This document shows, one piece after another, positions 44,931 to 52,958 of a stretch of 61,854 nt of DNA (its first letter is position 1; each line of letters starts with the position of its first letter). The notes under the pieces were generated by a model. That model was not told where the DNA came from and searched no databases. It worked only from the letters and a program-made list of their open reading frames with translations. The position numbers were made by a program, and so were the translations under genes. Location: positions 1 to 61,854 of the forward strand of contig JAFQWY010000280.1 in NCBI GenBank assembly GCA_017407225.1. The letters are read 5' to 3'. Source of the stretch: Clostridia bacterium (lineage in GTDB: Bacteria; Bacillota; Clostridia; Oscillospirales; CAG-272).

Positions 44931-45320
44931 TCAGATGGCAGCAGGATCATAGGGCTGACTGCACGGGGGGACACACTGGTTTTCAGCACCGGGGAAGGGG
45001 GAAGCGTTGTCGTTTTCGTAAAGCTTCCGTTCTTCTTTGCTGCGGAAATCGGGAATCCGGTATTCTTTGCCGTTCTCAAAAGAGCTTCTCCGGGCCAGAA
45101 TTCCCACGGCGGACATAGTGACAGCGCGGTAGACGTCGAAGAACGGATAAATTTCCGCCAGTATATATTCCGTCGGTTTTCTGCGCCGCCCTGACAAGCT
45201 GTACGTATTCCGCAAGGGTTGAGGCGGCTGTGGTTTCGCTGAGAATCTGAGAATCGCGATGCCTCTTTCCGGCGCTTTTACAGCACAGGAAACACAAGCG
45301 GGAATGTTCGGCTAAATCAT
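44931..45320 (-). pseudogene. Broken Gfo/Idh/MocA oxidoreductase remnant
   Basis: Fragments in two frames join into a recognisable Gfo/Idh/MocA protein. One frame reads AVKAPERGIAIL, then the other continues SETTAASTLAEYVQLVRAAQ, matching the EKP-region helix. The first frame resumes with FFDVYRAVTMSAVGILARRS and ENGKEYRIPDFRSKEERKLY, the usual C-terminal end. The frame change coincides with a tandem 8-bp duplication (CTGAGAAT twice, 45239-45254). The central domain is deleted and the N-terminal Rossmann loop is missing. No promoter was identified. It is a decayed paralogue of the intact dehydrogenases in the window. Confidence 0.75.
45239..45254. repeat. Tandem 8-bp duplication causing a frameshift
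   Basis: CTGAGAAT occurs at 45239-45246 and again at 45247-45254. Removing one copy restores a continuous GIAILSETTAAS reading frame in the broken oxidoreductase on the minus strand. Confidence 0.8.
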
Positions 45321-45411
45321 GTGAAGTGTTTCTGTCAGTATAGCACAGCGCCGGGAGCTTGCCAATCCTATGTGTGTTTGTTACGTTTCTGAGAACTATT
45401 GCATTATACTA

Positions 45412-45439
45412 TTGTAATCTGCACACAAAATGTTATACT
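45412..45439 (+). promoter_or_regulatory. Promoter of the DUF4038 gene
   Basis: TTGTAA (45412-45417), 16-bp spacer, TATACT (45434-45439). Confidence 0.6.
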
Positions 45440-45499
45440 GGTACCGAGAACTTCAGTACCGTACGGATGCCGGCATCAATATATTTTGTGAGGTAAATT

Positions 45500-46783
45500 A
45501 TGCGCAGACTGATTGTAAAAGACAGATATCTTGCCTGGGACAACGGGGAACCGTTTTTCTATCTGGGAGACACGGCTTGGGAAATTTTCCACCGTCTGAA
45601 CCGTGATGAAATGGCGTACTATTTCGAACAGCGCGCCCGTCAGGGATATACGGCGGTTCAGGGCGTTATTCTGGCAGAATTTGAAGGGATTACGGCTCCG
45701 AATGCATATGACCGCCTTCCTCTGATGTTTGCGGACGGCAAGCCGGATCCCGCCCAGCCTGATCTGGAGGGAGAATATTCTTATTGGGATCACGTGGACT
45801 ATGCGGTGGATACCGCAGACCGGCATGGGCTGTTCATCACTATGCTGCCCACTTGGGGGGACAAGTTCAACCGTCTCTGGGGTGTTGGACCCGAGATTTT
45901 TACGGATGAGAATGCGTATATCTACGGGAAATGGCTTGCCGCACGGTACGCCGAGAAGGAAAACATCATCTGGATGCTCGGAGGAGACCGTCCTCTTGAA
46001 CCTCAGCACCGGCGCATTGTGGATGCCATGGCCAAGGGTATCCGGGAGATGGATGCGAACCATCTGATCACCTTTCATCCGCCGGGCTGCAGAACCTCGC
46101 TCAACACCATTGAAAACGCTGATTACATTGATTTCCACACATCACAGACCGGGCACGGCATCGAGCAGTGCTATGAATCCGACCGTGTCATGCTGGAAAT
46201 GGCAGCCGGTTCTCCAAAGCCGTATATGGATTCCGAACCCCGGTATGAAGACCATCCTGCCTGCTTCAATGACAGAATCGGATATTACTGGAATGCGGAC
46301 GATGTGCGTCAGAATGCTTACTGGAATCTGATGACAGGGAGCTGCGGACATACTTACGGCAATCACTGCGTGTGGAGCATGAACAAAAAGCCCGGCAGTT
46401 ATTTCCCGTTCACCTGGAACGAAGCGCTCCTGCATCCGGGTGCGGAACAGATTCATCTGATAAAAGAATTGCGTCTGAGCCATGATTACTTTTCCTTCCG
46501 CCATGCCCCGGAGCTGATTGGAGCCGATTATGCCGGCATGGGTCACCTTGCTGCGGGCAGAGGAGATGATTACGGTTATATCTACACACCGCTGGGACTT
46601 CCCGTTACCGTGAATCTGTACGAGTTCAAAGGTTCCGGGCAGCTGCGTGCCGGGTGGTTCGACTGCCGTACCGGTGAAGCACAGGTGTTTGCCGTCCTGC
46701 CCAACCGTGGTCAGACCACTCTTGTTCCGCCGACGCAGGGAAAAGGCTGTGACTGGGTTCTGGTAATCGAGGAAGTACACTGA
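45500..46783 (+). CDS. DUF4038 glycoside hydrolase (apiosidase/GH140-like)
   Basis: 427-residue TIM barrel protein. The diagnostic DUF4038 start is present: RYLAWDNGEPFFYLGDTAWE, then YFEQRARQGYTAVQGVIL. Strand residues WMLGGDRP and the carboxylate in YMDSEPRYEDHP are probable catalytic positions. The C-terminal 70 residues look like the small beta-sandwich (putative collagen-binding type) often attached to this family. Characterised relatives cleave apiose from rhamnogalacturonan-II side chains. There is no signal peptide. TGAGGT is the ribosome site. Confidence 0.9.
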   Translation: MRRLIVKDRYLAWDNGEPFFYLGDTAWEIFHRLNRDEMAYYFEQRARQGYTAVQGVILAEFEGITAPNAYDRLPLMFADGKPDPAQPDLEGEYSYWDHVDYAVDTADRHGLFITMLPTWGDKFNRLWGVGPEIFTDENAYIYGKWLAARYAEKENIIWMLGGDRPLEPQHRRIVDAMAKGIREMDANHLITFHPPGCRTSLNTIENADYIDFHTSQTGHGIEQCYESDRVMLEMAAGSPKPYMDSEPRYEDHPACFNDRIGYYWNADDVRQNAYWNLMTGSCGHTYGNHCVWSMNKKPGSYFPFTWNEALLHPGAEQIHLIKELRLSHDYFSFRHAPELIGADYAGMGHLAAGRGDDYGYIYTPLGLPVTVNLYEFKGSGQLRAGWFDCRTGEAQVFAVLPNRGQTTLVPPTQGKGCDWVLVIEEVH

Positions 46784-46840
46784 GCGTGAACCGGAATTCT
46801 CGGAACCGCTCCGGCATCAGGACTGAAAAGAACATACAGA

Positions 46841-46887
46841 AAACGTCCGGATGTCTCTCATGGAAGAGGGATATCCGGACGTTTTTT
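46841..46887. terminator. Terminator between DUF4038 and sialidase-like genes
   Basis: AAACGTCCGGAT (46841-46852) pairs with ATCCGGACGTTT (46873-46884), followed by T-run to 46887. Confidence 0.92.
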
Positions 46888-46890
46888 GAT

Positions 46891-47991
46891 TTATCTGTCT
46901 TTCAGATTCCAGCGGGTGTAAAGCAGGGACGGGAAATCATCCTCGCCGTAGGCCTGATAATATACCGTCAGAAGGGAGCCGTCTTTCAGTTCGGCGGTGG
47001 CGGCATAGCCCAGATCCCCGGTCTTTCCGGTATCATTCAGAATATACTCGTCCGACCAGGTTTTTCCGTTGTCGTAACTGACGACCGCCCTTTCACCGAA
47101 GGGAACTGTTCTGCGGCCGAAGGTCAGAATCAGCGCGCCGGAGGAGTGACGGAGCAGATGGGGCGGTGTGTACCGGGATTCGGGGATGGCTGTGGGCAGA
47201 ATTTCGGACCAGGTATATCCGCCGTCTTCGGAATAAGTCTGGTGGATCACCGGATGGGGAGCATCTGCGGAACCTTCCCAGCGGATACTGCCGAGAATTC
47301 TTCCGTCATCCAGTTCGATGGCATGGGGTTCGTCATAATTGCGCCACGGTACATCGGGCTGCTTGTCCAGCACAGAGAGCCGATTCCATGTCATGCCCGT
47401 ATCGCGGCTTTCGTAAGCGGCAACGCAGCCCTTTTCCAGACCGTCCCGTGCATACATTTCCTTGCCGAAGTAAAGCAGGGAACCGTCTTTGCGGAGAATG
47501 GGGCCGTGAGGAGCGGATACGGGAACCTGTACCGTTTCACCCCAGGTCATGCCGCCGTCGTGAGAAACACGCACGAAGGATCCGCCCCTGCCGTGTTCTT
47601 CGGGAATGGTGGGATACTGATCCAGTACGCCGCCGTTTCCTCCCCAGCTGTCACGGATATAGCTGCCGTAGTGATTCAGATACACTTCCGTCGGATGAGT
47701 GAACCAGCTGACAAGGAGGCTGCTGCCGCCCAGCCAGATAATTCCCACATCTCTGTCGTCCAGCCATGTGTCGTTGATCACCATGGGAATGGACCAGGTT
47801 TTTCCGTTGTCGGAGCTTTTGAACAGCATGGTTTTGCCGAAGGGGCAGATATGAGCCGCACGGAAGCCGGAGCATACCGCGTACAGTACGCCGTCGCCGT
47901 CACAGCATACGGACGGCCATCCGCAGTAACGGAAAAAAGAATTCGGATTGCGGTAGACGATGCCCTGATGATGAGCTGTGAAAAATTCCAT
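46891..47991 (-). CDS. Sialidase-superfamily beta-propeller hydrolase
   Basis: 366-residue six-bladed propeller. Four Asp-box motifs are visible: SSDNGKTW, SHDGGMTW, SEDGGYTW and SYDNGKTW. Catalytic-type arginine and glutamate regions appear in APHGPILRKDGSLLYF and YDEPHAIELDDGRILGSIRW. The usual secretion signal is absent and the N-terminal arginine of GH33 is not in the standard RIP form (YRNPN instead), so true sialic acid cleavage is uncertain. ATG at 47991 follows AAAGGA at good spacing; the longer frame would need TTG. Confidence 0.85.
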   Translation of the reverse strand: MEFFTAHHQGIVYRNPNSFFRYCGWPSVCCDGDGVLYAVCSGFRAAHICPFGKTMLFKSSDNGKTWSIPMVINDTWLDDRDVGIIWLGGSSLLVSWFTHPTEVYLNHYGSYIRDSWGGNGGVLDQYPTIPEEHGRGGSFVRVSHDGGMTWGETVQVPVSAPHGPILRKDGSLLYFGKEMYARDGLEKGCVAAYESRDTGMTWNRLSVLDKQPDVPWRNYDEPHAIELDDGRILGSIRWEGSADAPHPVIHQTYSEDGGYTWSEILPTAIPESRYTPPHLLRHSSGALILTFGRRTVPFGERAVVSYDNGKTWSDEYILNDTGKTGDLGYAATAELKDGSLLTVYYQAYGEDDFPSLLYTRWNLKDR

Positions 47992-48038
47992 GAGTGTGAT
48001 CCTTTCTGTGATCAAAAATTGTGCTGTGCTATAGTCAG

Positions 48039-48067
48039 AGTATACAGGAAATATAAGGATTTTTCAA
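48039..48067 (-). promoter_or_regulatory. Promoter of the sialidase-like gene
   Basis: Minus strand TTGAAA (48067-48062), 17-bp spacer, TATACT (48044-48039). Confidence 0.7.
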
Positions 48068-48150
48068 GAGGCAGAATGATTTCCTCATAGATTTATCTGC
48101 GGTTTTCAGTAAAGTCAGATGTGATTTTGTTGTTTCCCCGGCAGTTGGTC

Positions 48151-48179
48151 TTGAATTTTTTTCTGCGGTAAGTTATAAT
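48151..48179 (+). promoter_or_regulatory. Promoter of the 48242 gene
   Basis: TTGAAT (48151-48156), 17-bp spacer, TATAAT (48174-48179). Confidence 0.75.
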
Positions 48180-48241
48180 GGGAATATAAGAACGGAACTG
48201 AGACACAAACGACAGATTTGTGAAAGACTGGAGGAAAGGCT

Positions 48242-50137
48242 ATGAAACTTCTTATTCTCTCAAAAGAACACTGTGATCTGACCGATGTACTGCTGAGCTG
48301 CCGGGCAGAGACACAGATTTTGTCATTTGCAGATGCAGCCGGCGCAGATTTCGACGGATACGATGCTTTCTGTGTGCTGGGAAACGGCGGTACTGTACTG
48401 GATCCCCGTCTGAGAAGCCGGCTGGAAGCAGAAGCGGACAAGGGTAAAAAGATCTTTCTGGAATCCGTCGGTTCCTTCCGGTCGGTTTACTCCGCACCAC
48501 CCACGGAAACAACCAGAAGCCGGCTGGTGTATATTGCTCCGGAAAACGGCGGAGGAATTCCGGGACTGACAACCGGGGATCTTCTGGATGACGAATGCGG
48601 CAGTACAATGACACCCTGGTTCACGCTTCCGGAGATGGTGCCTCTTCTTGTTTACAGAGAACAGATCATTGCCCATATCCATGCGGATATGCCTGCCGGG
48701 GAAATTCTCCGGGGCAGCAAACCCGGGATGTTCTTTCTGGGAGACAATATCCTGATGGCAATGTTCTGTATGCGGAATTTCAACCGTGCCAGATTTGCGC
48801 CCCGGAAAAACTGGGAAAAGCTGATTACATACATTGCGGTATTTCTGACGGGATGTGAACCGGAGCGGATGCCGGAGCCCGTCGTGCGGTACGGAACGGA
48901 TGCCGACCTGACTGACCCGGAGCTATGGGAATACAGCAGAAAACAGGCAATTGACAACGGAATCCGCTGGCTGGAACAGTTTCTCATTGACAACGGACGG
49001 GGCGGGATCCGGGAAGGTCTGCGCCACAATATTCTCCCGGACGGCAGGCAGCTGACAGCCGACACTGTCCGGAACGACTGCTGCGGTGAAGCTGCAGGTG
49101 CCTTTGCCATGTACGGATATCTGACGGGCGACAAAAAATACAGCGCCATCGCAGAGAATCTCCGTCAGCTGATGCGGGATTTCTTCATTGTCCGGGAGGA
49201 ACCGTTTTGCGGCATGATGCGGTGGAGTGCGGAAGCATGGGACGTCTGTTATCCCGATGATGCGGCACGATCCGTCATCCCCGGCCTGATCAGTGCTCTC
49301 CTGATGCATGACGACCGGTACACCGACGATATATATGCCTGTCTGGATTTTCTCATCAGTGTTGCCTGCCGCGACGGTCTTCCTTTGGCACGTTATGACA
49401 GATGGCACTACAATGCGGAAAGTCTGGCGGGAGTCAAACATATGGAGCACGGTACGCCCAGTGCACATTATACCGCCTATCATCTTGCGGCATTGCTGCT
49501 GGGCTATCTGAAGTGCGGCAAGACCGAATATCTGGAAAGCGCGCGGAAGGGACTGGAGACTTTGATGGGACTGTATCCGGATCTGCGGAGGGAACAGAGC
49601 GAGACCCAGGAAATGTGCCGCCTGATTCTCCCCCTCGCTGTTCTGTATGAGGCGACCGGAGAAGAGAAACACCGGGAATACCTGTACCGGGTGACGGCGG
49701 ATCTGGAAAAGCATCGCCATCCTTTCGGCGGATACCGGGAATGGGATACCGGCTACAAAGCCGCGTGCAGCAGGGAATCAAGGGGCGAATGCTCACTTCT
49801 GTCGGAAAACGGGGATCCTGTGACGGACTCCCTCTATTCCATGAACTGGCTGCCGGTAGGGTTTGCCTGTGCGTACCACGCAACCGGGGATTCTTATTTT
49901 TATGATCTCTGGAAAAACGTGACCGCCTTCTACATGAGGATCCAGATGCACTCCGAAAATCCAATGCAAAACGGTGCATGGTGCCGGGCGTTCGATATGG
50001 ATCTGGAGGAAGCATACGGATGTCCCCACGATATCGGCTGGGCAGCCAACTGCTGTGAAACCGGATGGACGGAAGCAGAAATTCTCATGGGCATGATGCT
50101 GATGGATCTATATGACAAAGAAAAAACAAATAAATGA
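48242..50137 (+). CDS. Large protein of unknown function, probable alpha/alpha-barrel glycan enzyme
   Basis: 631-residue cytoplasmic protein. The first 210 residues resemble an alpha/beta amidotransferase-like domain (KLLILSKEHC, DAFCVLGNGGTVLDP). From about residue 235 helices repeat in the manner of an alpha/alpha-toroid, as in glucuronyl hydrolases or lyases: RNDCCGEAAGAFAMYGYLTGD, LYSMNWLPVGFACAYHATGD, HDIGWAANCCETGW. I do not recognise a named family. Aspartates in these toroid motifs are candidate catalytic residues. The stop overlaps the ATG of a possible upstream start of the HAD gene. It is first in an operon with a HAD phosphatase and EamA transporter. Confidence 0.72.
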   Translation: MKLLILSKEHCDLTDVLLSCRAETQILSFADAAGADFDGYDAFCVLGNGGTVLDPRLRSRLEAEADKGKKIFLESVGSFRSVYSAPPTETTRSRLVYIAPENGGGIPGLTTGDLLDDECGSTMTPWFTLPEMVPLLVYREQIIAHIHADMPAGEILRGSKPGMFFLGDNILMAMFCMRNFNRARFAPRKNWEKLITYIAVFLTGCEPERMPEPVVRYGTDADLTDPELWEYSRKQAIDNGIRWLEQFLIDNGRGGIREGLRHNILPDGRQLTADTVRNDCCGEAAGAFAMYGYLTGDKKYSAIAENLRQLMRDFFIVREEPFCGMMRWSAEAWDVCYPDDAARSVIPGLISALLMHDDRYTDDIYACLDFLISVACRDGLPLARYDRWHYNAESLAGVKHMEHGTPSAHYTAYHLAALLLGYLKCGKTEYLESARKGLETLMGLYPDLRREQSETQEMCRLILPLAVLYEATGEEKHREYLYRVTADLEKHRHPFGGYREWDTGYKAACSRESRGECSLLSENGDPVTDSLYSMNWLPVGFACAYHATGDSYFYDLWKNVTAFYMRIQMHSENPMQNGAWCRAFDMDLEEAYGCPHDIGWAANCCETGWTEAEILMGMMLMDLYDKEKTNK

Positions 50138-50163
50138 CAATCAAAGAAGAAAGAGGAATGACA

Positions 50164-50880
50164 ATGAAAGCAGATGCAGTAATTTTTGACAAGGACGGAA
50201 CTCTCATCGATTTTGATGCGATCTGGATTCCGGTATCGGTGGCGGCTATGGAGGATGTTCTGCGAACACTGGGCAGGGAAGACATTCCTGTTGGGGAATT
50301 CCTGACCGTGTACGGCGTGCATGACGGGGTCACAGATCTCAACGGGGTTCTGTGCCATGGCACCTATGCCCAGATGGCAGATGCGGCACTGGTGGTTCTT
50401 GAAAAATACGGATGCTCCGTTCCGGCAGGTGAACTGACAAAGCTGATTTCGGATGCCTATGTCAATCATACCGATGCAGGAGAGATCAAACCGGTGGATG
50501 AATCCCTTGTTCGGGCACTGACGGAACTGAAAGAACGCGGCGTGAAGATGGCTGTTGTGACCAACGACGGAGAAGCTCTTACACGCAAGTGTCTGGACGG
50601 TGTGGGGATTTTTGAACTGTTCGACCGGGTTTACACCGATGACGGAACCATGCCCCATAAGCCGGATCCTGCCTGTGCCTATGATTTCAGCCGGCTTACC
50701 GGAATCGGCACGGAGCGGATGGCCATGGTCGGGGATACGGCTGTGGATATGCGGTTCGCAAAGAACGCCGGTCTTCTTGCCATCGGTCTGGCGAAGAGTG
50801 AACAGAACCGGCAGGTCCTTGAACCTCTTGCGGATGTCGTGATCGGAAATACCGCTCAGCTGATTGAGGTTCTGGAATAG
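50164..50880 (+). CDS. HAD-superfamily phosphatase
   Basis: 238-residue cytoplasmic hydrolase similar to phosphoglycolate phosphatase. Motif I is FDKDGTLIDF with the Asp nucleophile, motif II is AVVTNDGE, motif III lysine is in MPHKPDP, and motif IV is MVGDTAVDMRFAKNAG. The start at 50164 is chosen over the upstream ATGs because AGAGGA is correctly spaced. It lies just after the unknown 631-residue gene and 3 bp before an EamA transporter, forming an operon. Probable substrate: a sugar phosphate. Confidence 0.93.
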   Translation: MKADAVIFDKDGTLIDFDAIWIPVSVAAMEDVLRTLGREDIPVGEFLTVYGVHDGVTDLNGVLCHGTYAQMADAALVVLEKYGCSVPAGELTKLISDAYVNHTDAGEIKPVDESLVRALTELKERGVKMAVVTNDGEALTRKCLDGVGIFELFDRVYTDDGTMPHKPDPACAYDFSRLTGIGTERMAMVGDTAVDMRFAKNAGLLAIGLAKSEQNRQVLEPLADVVIGNTAQLIEVLE

Positions 50881-50883
50881 GGG

Positions 50884-51834
50884 ATGTTTACGGGAATTCT
50901 TGCCGGGATTACCTGGGCACTGGAGACGGTGATTCTCGGCTTTGCGCTGGGAATGTCTCCGTTTGTTTCTACGGAAGAAGCGATTCTTCTGGCCCCCTTT
51001 GTCAGTACCTTCCTGCATGATCTTTGCTCGGCTGTCTTCATGCTGATCCGGGCAGCGGTGACCGGACGGCTGCGGACTTTTTCGGAAATATTCCGGAACC
51101 GGGATTTCAAATGGCTGGTGCTTTCTTCCGCGATCGGAGGTCCTGTCGGAATGTCGGGATATGTACTGGCGGTCAATTCCATGGGATCCGCCATCGGAGC
51201 GGTTGCCAGCGCGGTGTATCCTGCCGTAGGTACTGTTCTGGCGTGCATCTTCCTGAAGGAAAAAGTACGCTGGTATCAGTGGATTTTTCTCCTGTTTGCG
51301 CTGACGGGTGTTTACGGACTGAGCGGCTCCTCAGGACTGGCCGACGGAAATTTCCTGCTGGGTCTGCTGGGAGCGGCCATGTGTGCCCTGGGATGGGGAA
51401 TGGAGGCCGTGATTCTGGCAAAATGTTTCCGGAGCGGAGAAATCCGTGATGACGATGCCCTGACCGTACGGCAGTCGGTTTCCGCTCTGATCTACGGACT
51501 GCTGATTATGCCCCTGATGGGCGGATGGCGCTTTACCGCAGGACTCCTCGGAGAAGGATTTGCCGGACTGATCGGAGTGATCGCACTGGCAGCTCTGTGT
51601 GCATCGGTATCCTATCTGCTGTACTATAAGACAATCGCGAGGATCGGTGCGTCCCGGGCCATGGCATTGAATATCACTTATACCGCATGGGCGATCGTTT
51701 TTACGGTGCTTCTGTACCGGGATCCCGGAATTCTGGAAGCGCGGACTCTGAGCTGTGCATCTGTCGTGGTCATCTGCGGCATTCTTGCGGCGGCGGATTT
51801 CCGACAGCTGTTCCGCAGCGGCGGACGTAACTGA
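50884..51834 (+). CDS. EamA/DMT-family transporter
   Basis: 316-residue polytopic membrane protein with about ten hydrophobic segments in two repeats. The first repeat ends with GSAIGAVASAVYPAVGTVLA and the second with GASRAMALNITYTAWAIVFT, both typical EamA cores. It starts three bases after the HAD gene stop. The ATG is close to the stop and has only a weak ribosome site, fitting translational coupling. It may export a by-product of the preceding phosphatase; the substrate is unknown. Confidence 0.88.
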   Translation: MFTGILAGITWALETVILGFALGMSPFVSTEEAILLAPFVSTFLHDLCSAVFMLIRAAVTGRLRTFSEIFRNRDFKWLVLSSAIGGPVGMSGYVLAVNSMGSAIGAVASAVYPAVGTVLACIFLKEKVRWYQWIFLLFALTGVYGLSGSSGLADGNFLLGLLGAAMCALGWGMEAVILAKCFRSGEIRDDDALTVRQSVSALIYGLLIMPLMGGWRFTAGLLGEGFAGLIGVIALAALCASVSYLLYYKTIARIGASRAMALNITYTAWAIVFTVLLYRDPGILEARTLSCASVVVICGILAAADFRQLFRSGGRN

Positions 51835-51844
51835 CAGCTATCAT

Positions 51845-51898
51845 AATCAATACAGAAAGACTCTCCGACACATTGTCAGGGAGTCTTTCGTATTGATT
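51845..51898. terminator. Long bidirectional terminator hairpin
   Basis: Almost perfect arms of about 25 bases (AATCAATAC...TCCGACA and TGTCAGG...GTATTGATT) surround a CAT loop, between convergent genes. Confidence 0.92.
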
Positions 51899-51911
51899 GT
51901 GCTTTATTGAA

Positions 51912-52871
51912 TTACGGCAGGAGCAGACCGGGATCCAGGCTCACGATATCGTTTGCAAAAAACAGCTTGCCGAAGATGTATTTATCGGATGCACTCTCTG
52001 TGAGGGTGATCAGCTTTTCATGGTACCAGTCCATTCCTTCTGCCATGGCGGGACCGCGAAGCTCTCTGACTGCGTTTTCCAGATAGTACACGGGAGCGCC
52101 GTCCAGTGTTTTTCCGGAATCCACGGCGGCATCACGGTCATAGAACCAGTAAACCGAGCTGGTGAGTCCGTGGGAAGTGGACAGCACGATCTTTCCGTCG
52201 GGCGTGAAGCAGATGCCCTGCACATAGTCACGGATGGAATACACGCGGACGGGGGCGGATAAGTCATCCATCGGATAAACGGAACAGATAGCGGTATGGG
52301 TTCCTTCCGCTGTCTCGAAGATATGCTCCTCCGTCTTTTTGGTGGAAGCATCCATATAGGAACCGACGTACAGATACTCATCATCGGTGTAGAGGAATGA
52401 TGCTTTGTTGTTGATTTTTATTCCCGAACCGATATTCACACTGTCCCCGTTCTCCGCATTCAGCACATCGGCAAGTGCGAAGGTATAGATTTTGCTTCCG
52501 TTGGCAATGTAGGCATTCTCTCCGGAAACGGCAATTCCGCCTGCATGACCGGTATAGGTCTCTCCGTCACAGTGAAGAGAAACATAATAGGATTCGCCTG
52601 CGGTGGATGTAACATAAATACGGGACGGCTGCTTGTCCTTCATATATCCGGAGACCAGAATCCGTTCCGCATCCTCTGCAGCGGCGATTCCCTGACAGAC
52701 AAACCCGTCATTCAGACCGGGATTTCGGCACAGAGCGGATTCTGCGGCGTAATAATCACGGTATATTGCGTATTTTGCGAGATTCAGTGTGATAACGGTG
52801 AGAATGAGCAGCGCGGCGAATGAAATCAGAACGGCTGCGCAGATTTTTCCTGTGATTTTAATGATCTTCAT
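51912..52871 (-). CDS. Membrane-anchored protein of unknown function
   Basis: 319-residue protein with one N-terminal transmembrane segment (about residues 8-33, VLISFAALLILTVITL) after a basic start MKIIKITGK. It is followed by an extracytoplasmic beta-rich region with repeated blade-like segments: GGIAVSGENAYIANGSKIYTF, LYTDDEYLYVGSYMDAS, GICFTPDGKIVLSTSHG. This suggests a beta-propeller. I do not recognise the family. The start at 52871 follows GGGAG. It lies 87 bp behind the GH38 gene with no terminator seen between. Confidence 0.7.
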   Translation of the reverse strand: MKIIKITGKICAAVLISFAALLILTVITLNLAKYAIYRDYYAAESALCRNPGLNDGFVCQGIAAAEDAERILVSGYMKDKQPSRIYVTSTAGESYYVSLHCDGETYTGHAGGIAVSGENAYIANGSKIYTFALADVLNAENGDSVNIGSGIKINNKASFLYTDDEYLYVGSYMDASTKKTEEHIFETAEGTHTAICSVYPMDDLSAPVRVYSIRDYVQGICFTPDGKIVLSTSHGLTSSVYWFYDRDAAVDSGKTLDGAPVYYLENAVRELRGPAMAEGMDWYHEKLITLTESASDKYIFGKLFFANDIVSLDPGLLLP

Positions 52872-52958
52872 AATGTACTCCCGTGAAAATCCCATCGGAC
52901 AACCGGAAATTTCCATCCGTTTTGGGACTGTGGTTTTCAGCAGCTGAGCCTTCCGGTA

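Noticed and set aside
44709-45194. 161-codon plus-strand open frame after the phosphodiesterase gene
   Set aside because: It runs over the terminator hairpin and opposite the decayed oxidoreductase; no ribosome site and no motif.
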